Translations under genes and position numbers: made by a program
Assembly (NCBI GenBank): GCA_007258455.2
Contig: VDFB02321250.1
Coordinates: forward strand, 124,001 to 188,000
DNA from: Sequoia sempervirens
Lineage: Eukaryota > Streptophyta > Pinopsida > Cupressales > Cupressaceae
Length of the DNA: 64,000 nucleotides
Direction of reading: 5' to 3'
Notes under the pieces: model-generated
Told to the model about the DNA's origin: nothing
Databases searched by the model: none
The model's input: the letters and a program-made list of their open reading frames with translations, nothing else
Part shown: positions 24,601-36,443 of the stretch, piece after piece
Numbering within the stretch: the stretch's first letter is position 1
How the letters are laid out: each line of letters opens with the position of its first letter

Positions 24601-27600
24601 AAACATAATTCTCACAAAACTAACCCTTGTTGCGCCAAGCTATAGTGGTTGTGCTCAAGATTAATGGATTTGGTGGTATGTGAGTGATATCTCCTACAAC
24701 ATAAATTTGTATAAAGGAATGTGATCTAAATGGCTTAGGATGGGAACCTATCTATAGATTTTTGGGCTAAAGGATGGATGGCTAGGATAAAAAAGAGAGA
24801 TCAAGGGCTCAAATCGGTTGAGACCATTGGGAGGATGAGAGAAGGATGATTGTCCTCACATGATTGGTAGATGGAGAGGGGTTCATGATTGATGAGAAAT
24901 ATATGGTGGAGAATCCCCTTGGGAAAGATGGATGGTCAAGATGAAAAGGGGAGGGATGGGCAAGTAATTTGCCCCTTATGATATGGTACGAAGACCATGC
25001 GACATGTACAAAGGATACATTATATTATGTACAAATGACTGATTATTTTGTACTCCTTGAAGGATGTGGAGGATTTGAGGTAACAAATTAAGGATTTGAT
25101 TATGCAAGTGGGGTATTAAGGGGCTAATTGATTTTAGCTCACTTAGTGGAAAGTGAATAAAATAGACAATTAAATAAAAAGGATATTTATTTAATTTTTA
25201 GGACAAGAATAGAGAGATGAGAATTAATTTTAAATTTATTTGTACCTATGGTGAACATTAGAAGAAGGATGATTAAGTAATTTAGGCTAGAAATGGGTGT
25301 GGGTGAATAGTGATGAATATTGACAAGTTATTAATTAAAAACAAAATATTATTTAATTGATAAGGGGATGAATGGTGTATAATTAACTAGATTAATAGGG
25401 ATTTATTCAACCAATTGTAGAGGAAATGGTCAAGTTATTAGGTAGATGATGATATATCAATTTTAGGTGTCACGCCTTGTACCTACAACCAAGTGGGCAC
25501 AATGTAGAACATTTTATCTAGGCATACAAACAAAAAAATGTAATACCACTTTATTTTTATTTATTTTTGGAAATGTGTGTTGAACACCTAAAATACTGAG
25601 AGGGGTTGAATCAATATTCTCTTAAATCTTTATTTGTGGAGTGGTGCAGACCCAAAAACTGACACAATGTAACACTAAACTAGCAGTTTGAAACTTAGTC
25701 AAATTTCTATGCAACTAATCTTTTCAAACCAAACCATTATGCAATAATGTCTTCCTTATCAACTCCAAAACCTATTAGAAATATTCAAAATGATGTGCAA
25801 CAATGTTGACATCAATGACAACACTGTATCACACTGTTATGCACTTTCCATGCTCATGTTTCCAGGTAGCATCATCAATGACAAACTTCAACAATATCTC
25901 CAAACTTCCAACAATGTGTACCGTTGATAATAAATGAATTAGTGGGATACTCTTTTCCATCACCATCTATCACAAGTTTTATTAATGTATTTTTTGATTG
26001 AGTGCATTTTTGTAGATAATACTCAACACCTTCTGCATTATCAAGATCTATAATCACAATAAATATATCTCCTACAAACAGACATATACAAATTGAGTTT
26101 AATTAATTTTTTTCACTTGTTGAAGCACATTCATTTTAAAGTATAACATGAAATTAAGAATATTAGAAGAATCATTACATAGTACCTACAACAATTACAT
26201 TAGATTCTTGTTCTAAAAATTCAAATTTTAAAAACTTAATTTTTTATTCAATTTATTTTTGAACATATCATTTTTCTAATATTTTATCTTCTTCATGAGA
26301 TCATATTTAATTACAAGGCCTTAATTTTATTTATTTTATTCTTCATTACATAAATCATACCATTTATAACTTAATAATTTTAAGTCTAAATTCTTTGCTA
26401 AGTTATATATTCACCTACAAATCTACATGAAATTCAAGTGATTATAATAGTACATTCATCAAATATTGCCAAGTAGTCCTTTAATGATATAAGTATGTAT
26501 TCAAAGCTTTGATTACATGTCTAGATGTAGGCCCAATAGGTGTCAACATGTTGACAAAAGCCACTTGGAACTCATGGGTGACATTGAACATACACTTTAA
26601 ATAAAATTTATCCTTTAAATATTGAACCTAAATCTTATATACCAATCCCAAAACCTACATCTTAAACTTAAAATATAAAACACTAGACTAACCCCTACAT
26701 AATGTCAAACTTGAAACCCAAACTTGTAATCTCCATTGGTCATAAACCATAAACTCTGTAATATAAACAAAGTATAAACCAAGTAGAGACATCAAAAACT
26801 CTACATCCCAAATCTAGGTAAACTCCAAATCCTACATCGTAAACCCCAAGCCCATTACACCAATCTAAGTTCGCAACATGCAAAACTTATTTCCCCTGGC
26901 GTTCAACAACCTATAAATCGAGAAAAATACTTAGTATATATTAAACCTACATCATAAAACCTAAATGAAAACCCTAGAGAATATATACACTGACTTTATT
27001 CATCAACAAATACTAAAAAACCTAAAATCCCTAAACTGTTGAATTAATCACTCTAAAATAAACCATTTTTACTCCAACTTATCACTTTGGCTTTCAATAT
27101 GCCTATATATTCAATAGACCAAACTACCTAATATACCATACCTCCCTATATAACAAAATGCATGCATACGAGTGATAATATAGAAGATCACTTCTCTCAA
27201 TATACCAAATTTTCCAATATACCTTATGGTACTTGGAAGTAAAGATGCATGTGAAAGTAGAAGGGTGCATGGTATAGAGAGCATTGAAAGAAATATGTGT
27301 TGAAAGGTGTTATGTATATATGAGGCCTAGGGGATAAGAGTTGTAGAGTAAACTCTTTATGGAAATCTAGCTCAACCAAAAATGACAAATCAATATGAGA
27401 AGAAGGGGGAAGCGATATATAATTAAATAAAGAGAGAAAAGAAGAAGATAGGGAATAATGTTAAAAAATAGCTTTTGTAAAAGTTTTTTCACTCTCCTTA
27501 TTACTCCAAGGTCCTCTATAACCCTCAAATATACATAGAGGGCATCACTTTATAGGGTACAAGAGGGTAATCTTGCTAGGTGTTGTGTTTAATAAACTAT

Positions 27601-28037
27601 AGAAGGGATTAATGAGAACACAAATTATATATGAAATAGATAAATTTAGCATAAAATTACATAAGTAAACTACAAATAAAAAATATACATACAAAAAAAA
27701 TTAAAATTAAAAATACCTAAATACAAAATTACCAAGATGTGAATAAGTCAATAGTTTGGTCCAAGCACTCAAAATAGGATGTCCAAAATATTTGCTTATT
27801 CTTAATTTTTAGATGGTATTAAATTTGAAGGAAGTTGTTAAAAATGAATTTCGTTCTATTTTTTGGTATTCATACTAAACAATTTTGACCCACACATGAG
27901 TTAAGTCAAAATCAATTTGGTTGAACCACTTTTGACCCAACTATATTTGTCCAAACTTGCATACGTTGCACATTTCTAGCAACAATTTTCTTTATTTTCC
28001 AATCTGAGTTTAAATTATTTTTCTTGCCACTTTTAAT
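21622..28037. other. Gene-free AT-rich intergenic DNA
   Basis: No frame longer than about 65 codons is supported and none resembles a known protein. 23043-23340 is a low-complexity block in which ATTGATAT/ATATCAAT words recur in both orientations. 26520-27010 is rich in imperfect AAACCTA/ACCCTA-like words on the plus strand, a degenerate telomere-like texture without a regular period. The rest shows no clear structure. Confidence 0.6.
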
Positions 28038-28053
28038 AGATTTTGACACATGT
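28038..28053. repeat. Target-site duplication of the L1 element, left copy
   Basis: AGATTTTGACACATGT here is repeated exactly at 34305-34320, just after the poly(A) run of the LINE. A 16-bp perfect direct repeat is the expected footprint of target-primed reverse transcription. Confidence 0.93.
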
Positions 28054-28371
28054 GATATTTGGGGGTGGGAGAGCTGATGAGGATGGCTCTGCAAGCGCTG
28101 CATGAGGCCGCAGCCATCTAGGCTCGGCCTGCATGTGGTCTTTTGGTGGTTGCATGCGTGTTTGGAGGCCGGATTTGTTCTCTTCTTCTCTGGAGCTTCT
28201 TGGGGGTGGGTTTTTTACGCTATTCAGGGAGAGGTTCTTTTCTTTTGAAGCAGGTGTGTATTTTGGGGTTGTGGGGTTGTGATCTTGGTGTCCAGTGGAG
28301 AGTGCCTTCATCGAAGGGCTCTTGGTTTTGATTTTGGCCTTGCTTGCTCATTTTGCGTTGTGTGCTCTTTG

Positions 28372-29898
28372 ATGGATACTGGAGAATCTTCTAGGGTTTG
28401 TCCCAATATGGACTTCCGCTCTGCTTTTGGTTCGAAACCCTCTCCACAGGGTTCGAAGATTTTTGATAATAATCTTTTTTCGGTGGAACCTGAGAAAGTC
28501 GAGATGGGCTCGGCAGGGGGGCCTAGAATTCTGAAGATTAATGGGTGCCTCAAACGGTGTAAAGAGAGGCCGAATGTAGTCATTCCAATGGAGATGTTGG
28601 CTGAAAGACATTGATTATTATGCACGACATTCTCTTTATTGCAAATTCTTAGGTTTGAAAATTTCTTTGCAATTCTTGGATATGTGGGCTCAAAAGACAT
28701 GGATGCCTGAGGGAGAGATGGAGATCCGCCTCCTGGCAAATAACTACTTCATGGTTACATTTGACTGCTTGGCTGATCGGAATAGGATTTTTGAAGGGGG
28801 CCCGTATTTTTATAACCAGGTGGGCTTATTCATTAAGCCATGGCATGCTGGCTTCAACCCGGCGGAGGAACTTCCAATCGGGTTCCGGTTTGGGTTCGTC
28901 TTCCAAGGCTCCCTATGGAATGCTGGCGAGAGGATGTGTTGTACCTATTAGCCTCGAAGCTGGGGAAACCTGTGGGTTCGTCTCAGCAAACGCAATTCAA
29001 AAAGGTAATGACTTTTGCCCGGTTCTGTGTAGAAATTGATTTAAGTAAGCCATTGCCAGACTCTTTAGAAGTGAGTGCAGGAGATTATTCATGGGTGCAA
29101 CAGCTGGATTATGAAACACTTCCCTTCCGTTGTCGTTTCTGTCATGAGTATGGTCACCTCCTGCGCAGATGTCCAAAGGCCAAGCCTTTGGAGGCTCAAT
29201 CTTCTCAACCTTCGGCTAATCCACCTAGGGTGGATAAGGGCAAGGACCCCATTCAGGGTTCTGGTGGTAGGGAAGATGGTTTTATTCCCGTTAGAGGCCG
29301 AAACAGAAATAAAGGTCATAAAAGGACTTTGAAGGACAGGCAGGAGGAGGACACCTTCAATAGGTTTGAGGTGCTGGAGGATCTTAGTCAGCAGGAGGTG
29401 AACCCAGGATTTTTGGATCTAGATCATGGGACTTTGGATATTGATCAGCATGGCCCTTCGGTTGAGGCAATGCTTGCTCCCCAACAGGAGGGGGGTATGG
29501 GAGTGCCATGCTTAGATGAGGTCGGGAAAGATCCTGGTCAGGTAATACTCAACTCAGAGGTGATTATGGCTCCGCTTGCTGATGGAACTTTGGCTCTAGG
29601 GCCAGATCGTCAAATGGGGATTCAGGATGAGTTGGGTGGTAGTGCTGAGGTAGTGAAAGATAGTGTGGATAAGGTTCACCTCTTGCAGAAAGTTGGTCCG
29701 GAGGTGGGCAAGAAGAATATTAAGGCGTCCTCTCAGTTGGGTGTTCTGCAAAAAGTTCTCAAGAAGGGGGGGCCGGAGAAAATTTCTAAGCTGGGAAGGA
29801 AGAAGGATGAGGAAAAGATTAAGATGATAGGGGAGACTTTGGTGGAGTCGGGGTCAGTCAAGACTCTGGATTCGCATTTTTCATGCCCCTCGAAATGA
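28372..29898 (+). pseudogene. LINE ORF1 (DUF4283-like plus zinc knuckle), two frameshifts
   Basis: The first plausible start is the ATG at 28372 (MDTGESSRVCPNMDF). The frame shifts once near 28610 and back near 28880. Between the shifts lies a DUF4283-like domain typical of plant L1 ORF1, with KTWMPEGEMEIRLL, NNYFMVTFDC and, after the second shift, VPVWVRLPRLPMECW. An intact CCHC knuckle, CRFCHEYGHLLRRC, lies at 29131-29172. The C-terminal 240 residues are charged and low in complexity. ORF1 proteins bind element RNA and act as chaperones. The stop TGA (29896-29898) overlaps the ORF2 start as ATGA. Confidence 0.85.
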
Positions 29899-32800
29899 TA
29901 GTTCTCTCTTGGAATGTAAGGGGCTTGAACAGTGGCCCTAGACAAAAAGTTGTTCGGGATTTGATTAGGTGTCATTCGCCTGATGTTCTTTTTCTGCAGG
30001 AGACTAAGCTCTCTGTGGAGGGTATGATGGATTTAGCTCCTAAGTTATGGGGGAATGGTGGATGCCAATGCACTGGTGCTCAAGGGTCTTCTGGCGGGGT
30101 GGCGTGCTTATGGAACCCGCGTAAGATCTGCCCCCTTTGGTGGGTGTCTTTTAAGTCCTCCCTTTCCATGGTGGCCTCTTGTTTTATGTCAGGGGAAATT
30201 GCTCTCTTCTCCAATGTGTATGCGCCTGTGGAGTTGCAGGGCAAGCAACTTTTGTGGTCCAACATTCATTTAGTTCGCAGCTTATTTCCCTACCATCCTT
30301 GGATTATTGGAGGTGATTTTAATGCTATCATGGAGCTTGCAGAGAAATGAGGTGGTATTGCAAGGCTGGAGGCTTCTGCATTATTGCTCCAGGACAATAT
30401 CTCTGCTTTGAATCTTGTGGATATCAAGCCTGGCAATGGTCTTTTTACTTGGAATAATAGGAGAATTGGTGATGCTTCTATTTCTGAAAGACTTGATAGA
30501 TTTTTGGTGTCTAGTTTTTGGGTGGGGGACAGGTGGTTGACTAGCTCTAAAATTTTGGATGGTCGTGGTTCTGACCATTGGCCTATTAAGCTAGTGGTTG
30601 ATGTGCCTCAACGGTGTGCTAGACAGACCTTTAAGTTCCAACTCATGTGGCTTAGGGATGAATCTCTTCATGTTTTGCTCCCTGGTTGGTGGGATCAGGG
30701 GAAGCCAGCATATGGCACTGCCATGTACTCTTTCTCAAAGAGGCTCCAGTATGTTAAATACAGATTGAAAAGATGGAATAGGCAGCATTTTGGTAATTTA
30801 TTTCAGGAAAAGCAAAAGGCACGAGATAATCTGGACCTAATTACCAGACAAAATTTGAGATCAAGGCCTCTCAGAGGAGCTGAGTTTATTAGAGGTTGCT
30901 GCAACAAAAGAGCTTGAGGAATGGGAGTTAAGAGAAGAGATTTTTTGGAAACAAAAGTCTCGTATTGAATGGCTCCAGGCTGGGGATCGAAACACTGCTT
31001 TCTTCCATAACTCAGTTAAGGATCGGAGACAAGGTAATGCTATTTCTTCTATTTTGTTGCCTGATGGGGAATCTTTGTCCTCTTCAGCCTCTATTTCAGC
31101 CGAATGCATTCAGTATTTCTCTACCCTTTTCTCTGAGGATTCGCCTCCTGCGGAGGAGGATGAAGCTAAAATTTTAGATTGTATCCCGAAGCTGGTGACT
31201 AATGAAATGAATGAATCATTGCTTGCTCCTATTACCTTGTCGGAGCTTGAGAAGGTTGTGTTCCAGATGAAGAAAGGTAAAGCTCTTGGGCCTGATGGAT
31301 TCCCCATTGAATTTTTTCAGGAGTTCTGGGAAGTGGTTAAATCGGACCTTTTAGAGGTTGTCCAAGAATCCTTTATGCATAAACAAATGTTGAAGTCCCT
31401 GAATGCTACATTTTTAGCTCTTATTCCTAAGAAGATGGGAGCTAACTCCTTGGATTTGTTTAGGCCTATAGCTCTATGTAATGTTGTGTATAAAATTATT
31501 ACTAAGTTGATTGCGGAAAGGCTGAAGCCTTGGCTTGATGACTTAATTTCTGAAGAGCAGGGGGGTTTTGTTGCTGGAAGACAGATCATGGATGGGGTGG
31601 TTATTGCTGCTGAGGCCATCCATTCTATGGAATCCTCAAAAGATAAATCTATGTTTATCAAGTTGGACATGGCTAAAGCATATGATCGTGTTAAATGGAG
31701 CTTTCTATTTAAAATCCTTGGAGCTTTTGGCTTTGCTGAGGGTTGGATTGAATGGGTTAGGAGTTGTGTCACTTCCTCCTCCTTTTCGGTGCTTATCAAT
31801 GGTGAGCCCACTTGTTTGTTTGGTGCTTCTAGAGGCCTTAGGCAAGGAGATCCCCTATCTCCTTACTTATTCATCCTCCTTGCGGAAGGCCTGGGAAGAC
31901 TCATTCGTGCTCAGGTTGCTAGTGGCTTGCTTCAGGGATGGAGTTGGGGAGATGGTATTCCCCCTCAGTCTCATCTGCAATTTGTAGATGATACTGCCTT
32001 GATGGGCAGGGCTAAGGTTGAGGAGGCTCTCAATTGGCGCAGTGTTTTGGACAGTTACTTGGCAGCTTCTGGGCAACGCATAAATGAGGGGAAGTCCTTC
32101 ATATATTTCTTCCACACTCCTAAGGGTATTCAAAGGAGAATTGCTGGTATCCTTCGGTTTCAGATTGGTTCGCTTCCTTTTTCCTATCTTGGAATCCCTC
32201 TTGTTGTTCGCTCTCTCCCCAAAAGGTTTTGGCAAGAGACTCTTGATAAGTTTCGAAGATTGGTCAGTCATTGGACTTGCAGGTGGCTTTCTTCAGCAGG
32301 TAGAGTGACTCTTTTAAAGTCGGTGGTCCAGGCTCTTCCTATTTATAAATGCTTTGTTCTTTCTGCTCCTTCAAGTTTTATTAGAGATTTCGAGAAATTG
32401 TCTCGTCAGTTTCTGTGGGCTGGTAATCTTCTTCATAGAAAATGGAGTCTGGTGAAGTGGGATGTTGTTTGTAGGCCAAAGCAGGAGGGGGGTCTTGGTT
32501 TACGGCGGACTGATTTGAATGGGCAGGCCTTGGCTGCTAAGTTGTATTGGCGTTGGTGCTCTCAACAACATATGTGCTGGGCTAAAATTCTGACCTTCAA
32601 ATATTTGGGGGCGGTAGAAAGTAGGGAGGTAGCAAGGTTTAGTATGGAGGGGAAAGGCTCTGTGATCTGGAGTACCCTTAAACATGGTGCCAAGTTGGTT
32701 AAACAGGGACTTTTTTGGATTTGTAATGGGGGTCGAGATGCTCTTTTCTGGCATGATTCTTGGGATGGATACCCACCCATTGTGTCATCTCATCCCCATC

Positions 32801-34203
32801 TCCAAGATTTGTGCCAGATTTTTGTGGAGGCGGGTTGGAGTCATGTAGCAGATTTCAAATCTCAACAATCTTTGGGTCAAATTTCTGTGTCCAGGTGGAA
32901 GAGCCCCTTGGATTGGCCTCCTGGTGGTGCAGTGGAGGATCGTCAAGAGCTTGCTAAGATTTTATCGGGTCGTGTCTGTAATTCTCTCCAAGGGGGTGAT
33001 GTGCTTGCTTGGGGTCCTGACTTGAAAGGAAAATTTTTGGTTGCCTCTGGTTATCAGGTTTTGGATAAACAGGTTTTTGGAAGCTCCCAGGTTTCTTGGT
33101 GGAAGCATGTTTGGAATAAATTTGCTTGGCCTAAGTGTAATTTTTTCTCTTGGCTCGTGGTTCAAGGTAAGTGTCTTACTTGGGATAATCTTTGGAAACG
33201 TGGGTTCTAGGGCCCCTCCATGTGCATTCTATGTGGTCAGCATGATGAATGCTTATCACATCTCTTTTTTCAGTGTTCTTTTGTTAAGACTATCTGGCAT
33301 CACTGGTGGAATCTTTGGAGCTTACCGTGTTGCCATGTCTCTTCTTTGGAGGATTTTTGGAAGAGACAGGGTTCTTCTCCTGCTACAACCTCTTTTCTTA
33401 AAATTGCTTGGAGCATTGGTCCTAGTTTGATTGTTTGGAAAATTTGGTTGGAACGTAACAGAAGAATATTCTTGGATAAAAAATTGCTCGTGGGGCAACT
33501 TTGGAGGCGAATTCTTGGGGCTTTGTAGGAGACTTTGACTACAAAGTGTGACTTGTCTGTGCCGATTGATCCTGGGGACTTGGGTGTTGTAAATGCCCTG
33601 GGTCTTGCCACAGGGGAGAAGTGTATTTTGAGCAAAGTGCATCGTAGGCGAGGGCGTGAGAGGGTTGCTCGTGAGGGCTTTTGGTGCCCGCCTGCTCTAG
33701 GGGAGTTGAAAATTAATACGGATGGGTCATCTAGGGGTAACCCTGGGCATGCTGGGGTTGGTGGTATTGGTAGAGACAGCCTTGGAGTGGTGGTTTTCTT
33801 CTTTTCTATGTATCGTGGTTTGCAAACTAATAATCTTATGGAGGCAAGTGCTATTCTCTTGGCGATTGAGCGTGCGGTTTCCCTTGGATGGCGGCGGATT
33901 GTTTGTGAAGCTGATTCTCAGGTGGTTATTGATATGTTGAATAATCAAAATTTGGAGGATGCGAATTGGCAGCTGGCTGTGGTTGTCAAATAGATTATTT
34001 CTCTGTGCTCTACCTTGGAGTCCATTGTTTTCCGCCATATTCCGCAAGAGTGGAATAGGGTGGCTGATGGGCTGGCTAGATGGGCGTCGGAAAAGACTGA
34101 TTCTTGGTCTGTGGATGATTGGAGCAATCTCCCTGTTGATATGGCCCCTGTTCTTGAGGAGTGGGTTGCTGAGGATATGAGGTGCTTCTTGGGTGTGAAT
34201 TAA
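29895..34203 (+). pseudogene. LINE ORF2: endonuclease, RT, zinc-binding domain, RNase H
   Basis: The endonuclease (29895-30600) shows LSWNVRGLNS, FLQETKL, NVYAP, GGDFNA and SDHWPI, all the usual catalytic positions. The RT shows KLDMAKAYDRVKWSF (about 31665), GLRQGDPLSPYLF (about 31837) and FVDD (31981-31992) where the family normally has FADD. A zf-RVT domain follows (WPKCNFFSW...CILC...HLFFQC, 33130-33290), then a plant-type RNase H with INTDGSSRGNPG, EASAILLAIE, CEADSQ and RVADGLARW (33710-34085). Breaks: TGA at 30348, a frameshift near 30870, TAG at 33208, 33526 and 33991. An ATG at 29883 is an alternative start; 29895 is preferred because it forms ATGA with the ORF1 stop. Confidence 0.93.
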
Positions 34204-34264
34204 TTCTTGTTGTTTTTGGCCCCTTGTGGCTTCTTTCTTTGGACTTTGTTTTGCTATTATGATT

Positions 34265-34320
34265 CAATAAAGTTTTTACCCTCCTTTTATTAAAAAAAAA
34301 GAAAAGATTTTGACACATGT
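34265..34320 (+). terminator. LINE poly(A) signal, tail and right target duplication
   Basis: AATAAA at 34265-34270 is followed by a short T/C-rich stretch and an A-rich tail (about 34292-34305). The right copy of the 16-bp target duplication then occupies 34305-34320; the last A of the tail may belong to either. Confidence 0.88.
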
Positions 34321-35633
34321 AAAGTACACTTAATAATTTAAGAAATACCCTTTCATAGATCTCGTTGTGTAAATTCTAAAAATATAAATTTTATTTCATC
34401 TTTTTAGTTTTAGTGACAAGTGGGTAATTATCCAAAAAAATTAATGTTGATTTTGTTGATAAAAACTACTAAAAATATGAAAAAAAATAAAAAATTATTG
34501 CTCTATTTTTTCCATGTACCAAAATGTTTTCAACATCCCATCGAAGTACTTTAATTTTTAGAAAAAATGACTTTAAACACTTATTGTAAAACAACTATCT
34601 ATCAAAATTCATTTTTCTATGTACTAGAGCATCAAGTTCCCAATAAGAAAAATATACAAGAAAAATAACATTTGTTACGAAATTATTGATATTCCATCTA
34701 CCTCACTTTTTTTCTTTTTCAACAATTTAATAACACTAACAAATATGTAGTGTTGATGGGTGCTTCTCCTTTTTGGCTGCTTTTTTGCTGATGGGATGCT
34801 ACTGTTGGGCTATATGTTGATGTTTTGCTTTTATCTATAGTTCAGTTGCTTTCTTTGTAAAGGGTTTCGGGTCCCTTCAAAACCCGTTATTTACCTCTAA
34901 TAAAAAACACTAACAATTTTTTAAAAATATGTACCAAATTACTTTTAAATGTTTAAAAAAAGTCATAAAATACACAATAATATTTACATTTTATTAGTTT
35001 ATATTGTTTCAACTTTTGAAACATATATTGATTCAAAGTGCTTCGAACTAAACATCTTAAATTTGTTGTTTGTCCTTATAAAATAGTGATTAAATTTTGA
35101 ACTTTCACCCATTATCATACTTTTGGAGTTATTGCACTAGACTAGGGGTATTGTGTCTTCCTCCTTTATATTTTATGCTTCAATTGTTTCATCTTTATAT
35201 CAAGGGCGTCATACCTTAACCTATATCATATGAGCTTTATTTATCATACCTTTACATCAATAACATAATGCCTTCCCCCATTTTATTTGTGTCTATAATA
35301 CATTATCATCCTTTTAGATCTACTAGCTTTTGAATAGTGTTGGTGCATATTTATTTTCTTGCATTTAATTAGTTAATTTATTGCATTAGCGTGGATCTAG
35401 GATACACTTAGTGAGGTAGATAATATCTCCCTCTCACATAGTAGATATCTACGAGGAGGTAACATGGAATTCATATGTGGTTGTACTTTTCTAGTTTGGT
35501 GGAGACTTGTACTACGCATTTGTACCATTTAATTTATCCAAAATTGGTTTTATATTCACAATTCTCGGCGACATATACTATAAATGTTCACCTCTTGTTC
35601 ACTCTTCAATAGTCCATCTTGTACTCATCTTGT
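34321..35633. other. Intergenic AT-rich DNA
   Basis: No coding frame is supported. The stretch contains the small 163-bp insertion at 34743-34905, described separately. Near 35330-35630 there are promoter-like features (ACTATAAATG near 35578) that could belong to an old LTR, but no second copy confirms it. Confidence 0.5.
34743..34905 (+). mobile_element. 163-bp retroposed insertion with 11-bp target duplication
   Basis: AACACTAACAA flanks the segment on both sides (34732-34742 and 34906-34916) and the insert ends in a short A run (TAATAAAAA), the signature of target-primed reverse transcription. Its 3' part contains an inverted repeat, CGGGT...ACCCG, flanked by GGGTTT...AAACCC, just before the tail. 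It has no obvious RNA polymerase III promoter boxes, so it could be a severely 5'-truncated LINE or a short non-autonomous derivative. It does not match the 3' UTR of the LINE at 28054-34304 beyond a generally T/C-rich end. Confidence 0.7.
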
Positions 35634-35638
35634 ACATT

Positions 35639-35998
35639 TGTTTGGACCTATAGAGCTAACTATTTTTTTCTAATTATTTACTTTTTTAAAAAGATTTATT
35701 TTTTAAAAGCATCAAACACATACTTTCTTATTCGTGCCTTTTGCTAAATTGGTCTATCCCACATTCTTGGGAAGTAATAGTTTTTTTGGTAGTATAGTAT
35801 AAATAAAGGATTTGATAGTAGAATGCAACATTGATGAATTATATCATATTGAGCATTGCTCTAGGAGGTTACCCCCTCAAAGAGGCCAGTGATATAATGT
35901 AATGTAAATATCTCATTTCAATGCAATGTTATTCGTGTTTCCATTTGTAGTAAATACTTTTGTTATTTGGCTAATATATTGTAATAAGAACCATTACA
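35639..35998 (+). repeat. 5' LTR of gypsy D, complete copy
   Basis: Begins TGTTTGGACC and ends CCATTACA. Similarity to the 3' LTR near 52350-52730 runs over the whole length, for example CTAATTA-TTACT, AAAAGCATCAAACA, TCTAGGAGGTT and TATTTGGCTAATAT. The last 286 bases plus the primer-like site are repeated at 45806-46106. It ends directly before a weak tRNA-Met primer site (TTTGATATCAAATCT, 35999-36013). Confidence 0.85.
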
Positions 35999-36038
35999 TT
36001 TGATATCAAATCTATGGCTAAGAAATCTATATGCAATC

Positions 36039-36050
36039 TGTATCAGAGCC
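36039..36050 (+). other. Viral tRNA-Met primer site, copy 1
   Basis: TGTATCAGAGCC matches the tRNA-Met primer site with one G missing. It lies only 25 bp inside the left end of the viral insertion. In copy 2 about 75-85 bp of leader, including a poly(A) signal, separates the shared motif CTATATGCAATCTGT from the primer site; copy 1 has lost this stretch. Confidence 0.75.
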
Positions 36051-36443
36051 TATTATGTTTTAAATGCTTGAAGATAGTTTCTGTATTGAAATTATTCTTG
36101 GATCTAGATCTGACACCTCATGTTTTGAATGTTTTAACTCCAAAGAGCTTATCCTCCCTAAGATATGTTGCATTTGTACTCTATTTTCCTCATTCTCTTA
36201 GCCATAATTTTGTATATTGTTCGTAAGTGAGATAGCCGATGAATTCTAAGCCAACGATGAACTATTGTTCTTGGATATGGAGTTGAAAGTTTCAAAGTAT
36301 GATCGTGAGTAGTTGTGAACCCACAATAAGACTGTAAATCTTGTTTTGAAGCCAAAGGAAAGGTGTGGAAGGGTGAGCAGTAAGTCAAAAAATGTAGCAT
36401 CCAAAAGGATCGAAACACACAAGTAAGTTCTAATCCGCCTACA

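Larger units (their letters stand above)
28054..34304 (+). mobile_element. L1-type LINE, near full length (6.25 kb)
   Basis: A non-LTR retrotransposon bounded by perfect 16-bp duplications and ending in a poly(A) run (about 34292-34305). It has a GC-richer 5' UTR of roughly 320 bp, ORF1 (gag-like domain and zinc knuckle), ORF2 (endonuclease, RT, zinc-binding domain, RNase H) and a short 3' UTR with AATAAA. It is the best-preserved mobile element in the window. ORF1 has two frameshifts; ORF2 has four stops and one frameshift, so this copy is dead, but the perfect flanks and long open stretches suggest a fairly recent insertion. Confidence 0.95.

Noticed and set aside
28308..28739. Minus-strand frames opposite the LINE 5' region
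   Set aside because: They are antisense shadows of ORF1, whose zinc knuckle and gag-like domain read on the plus strand.
31317..32271. Minus-strand frames inside the LINE RT
   Set aside because: They are antisense to an intact run of RT motifs and have no independent features.
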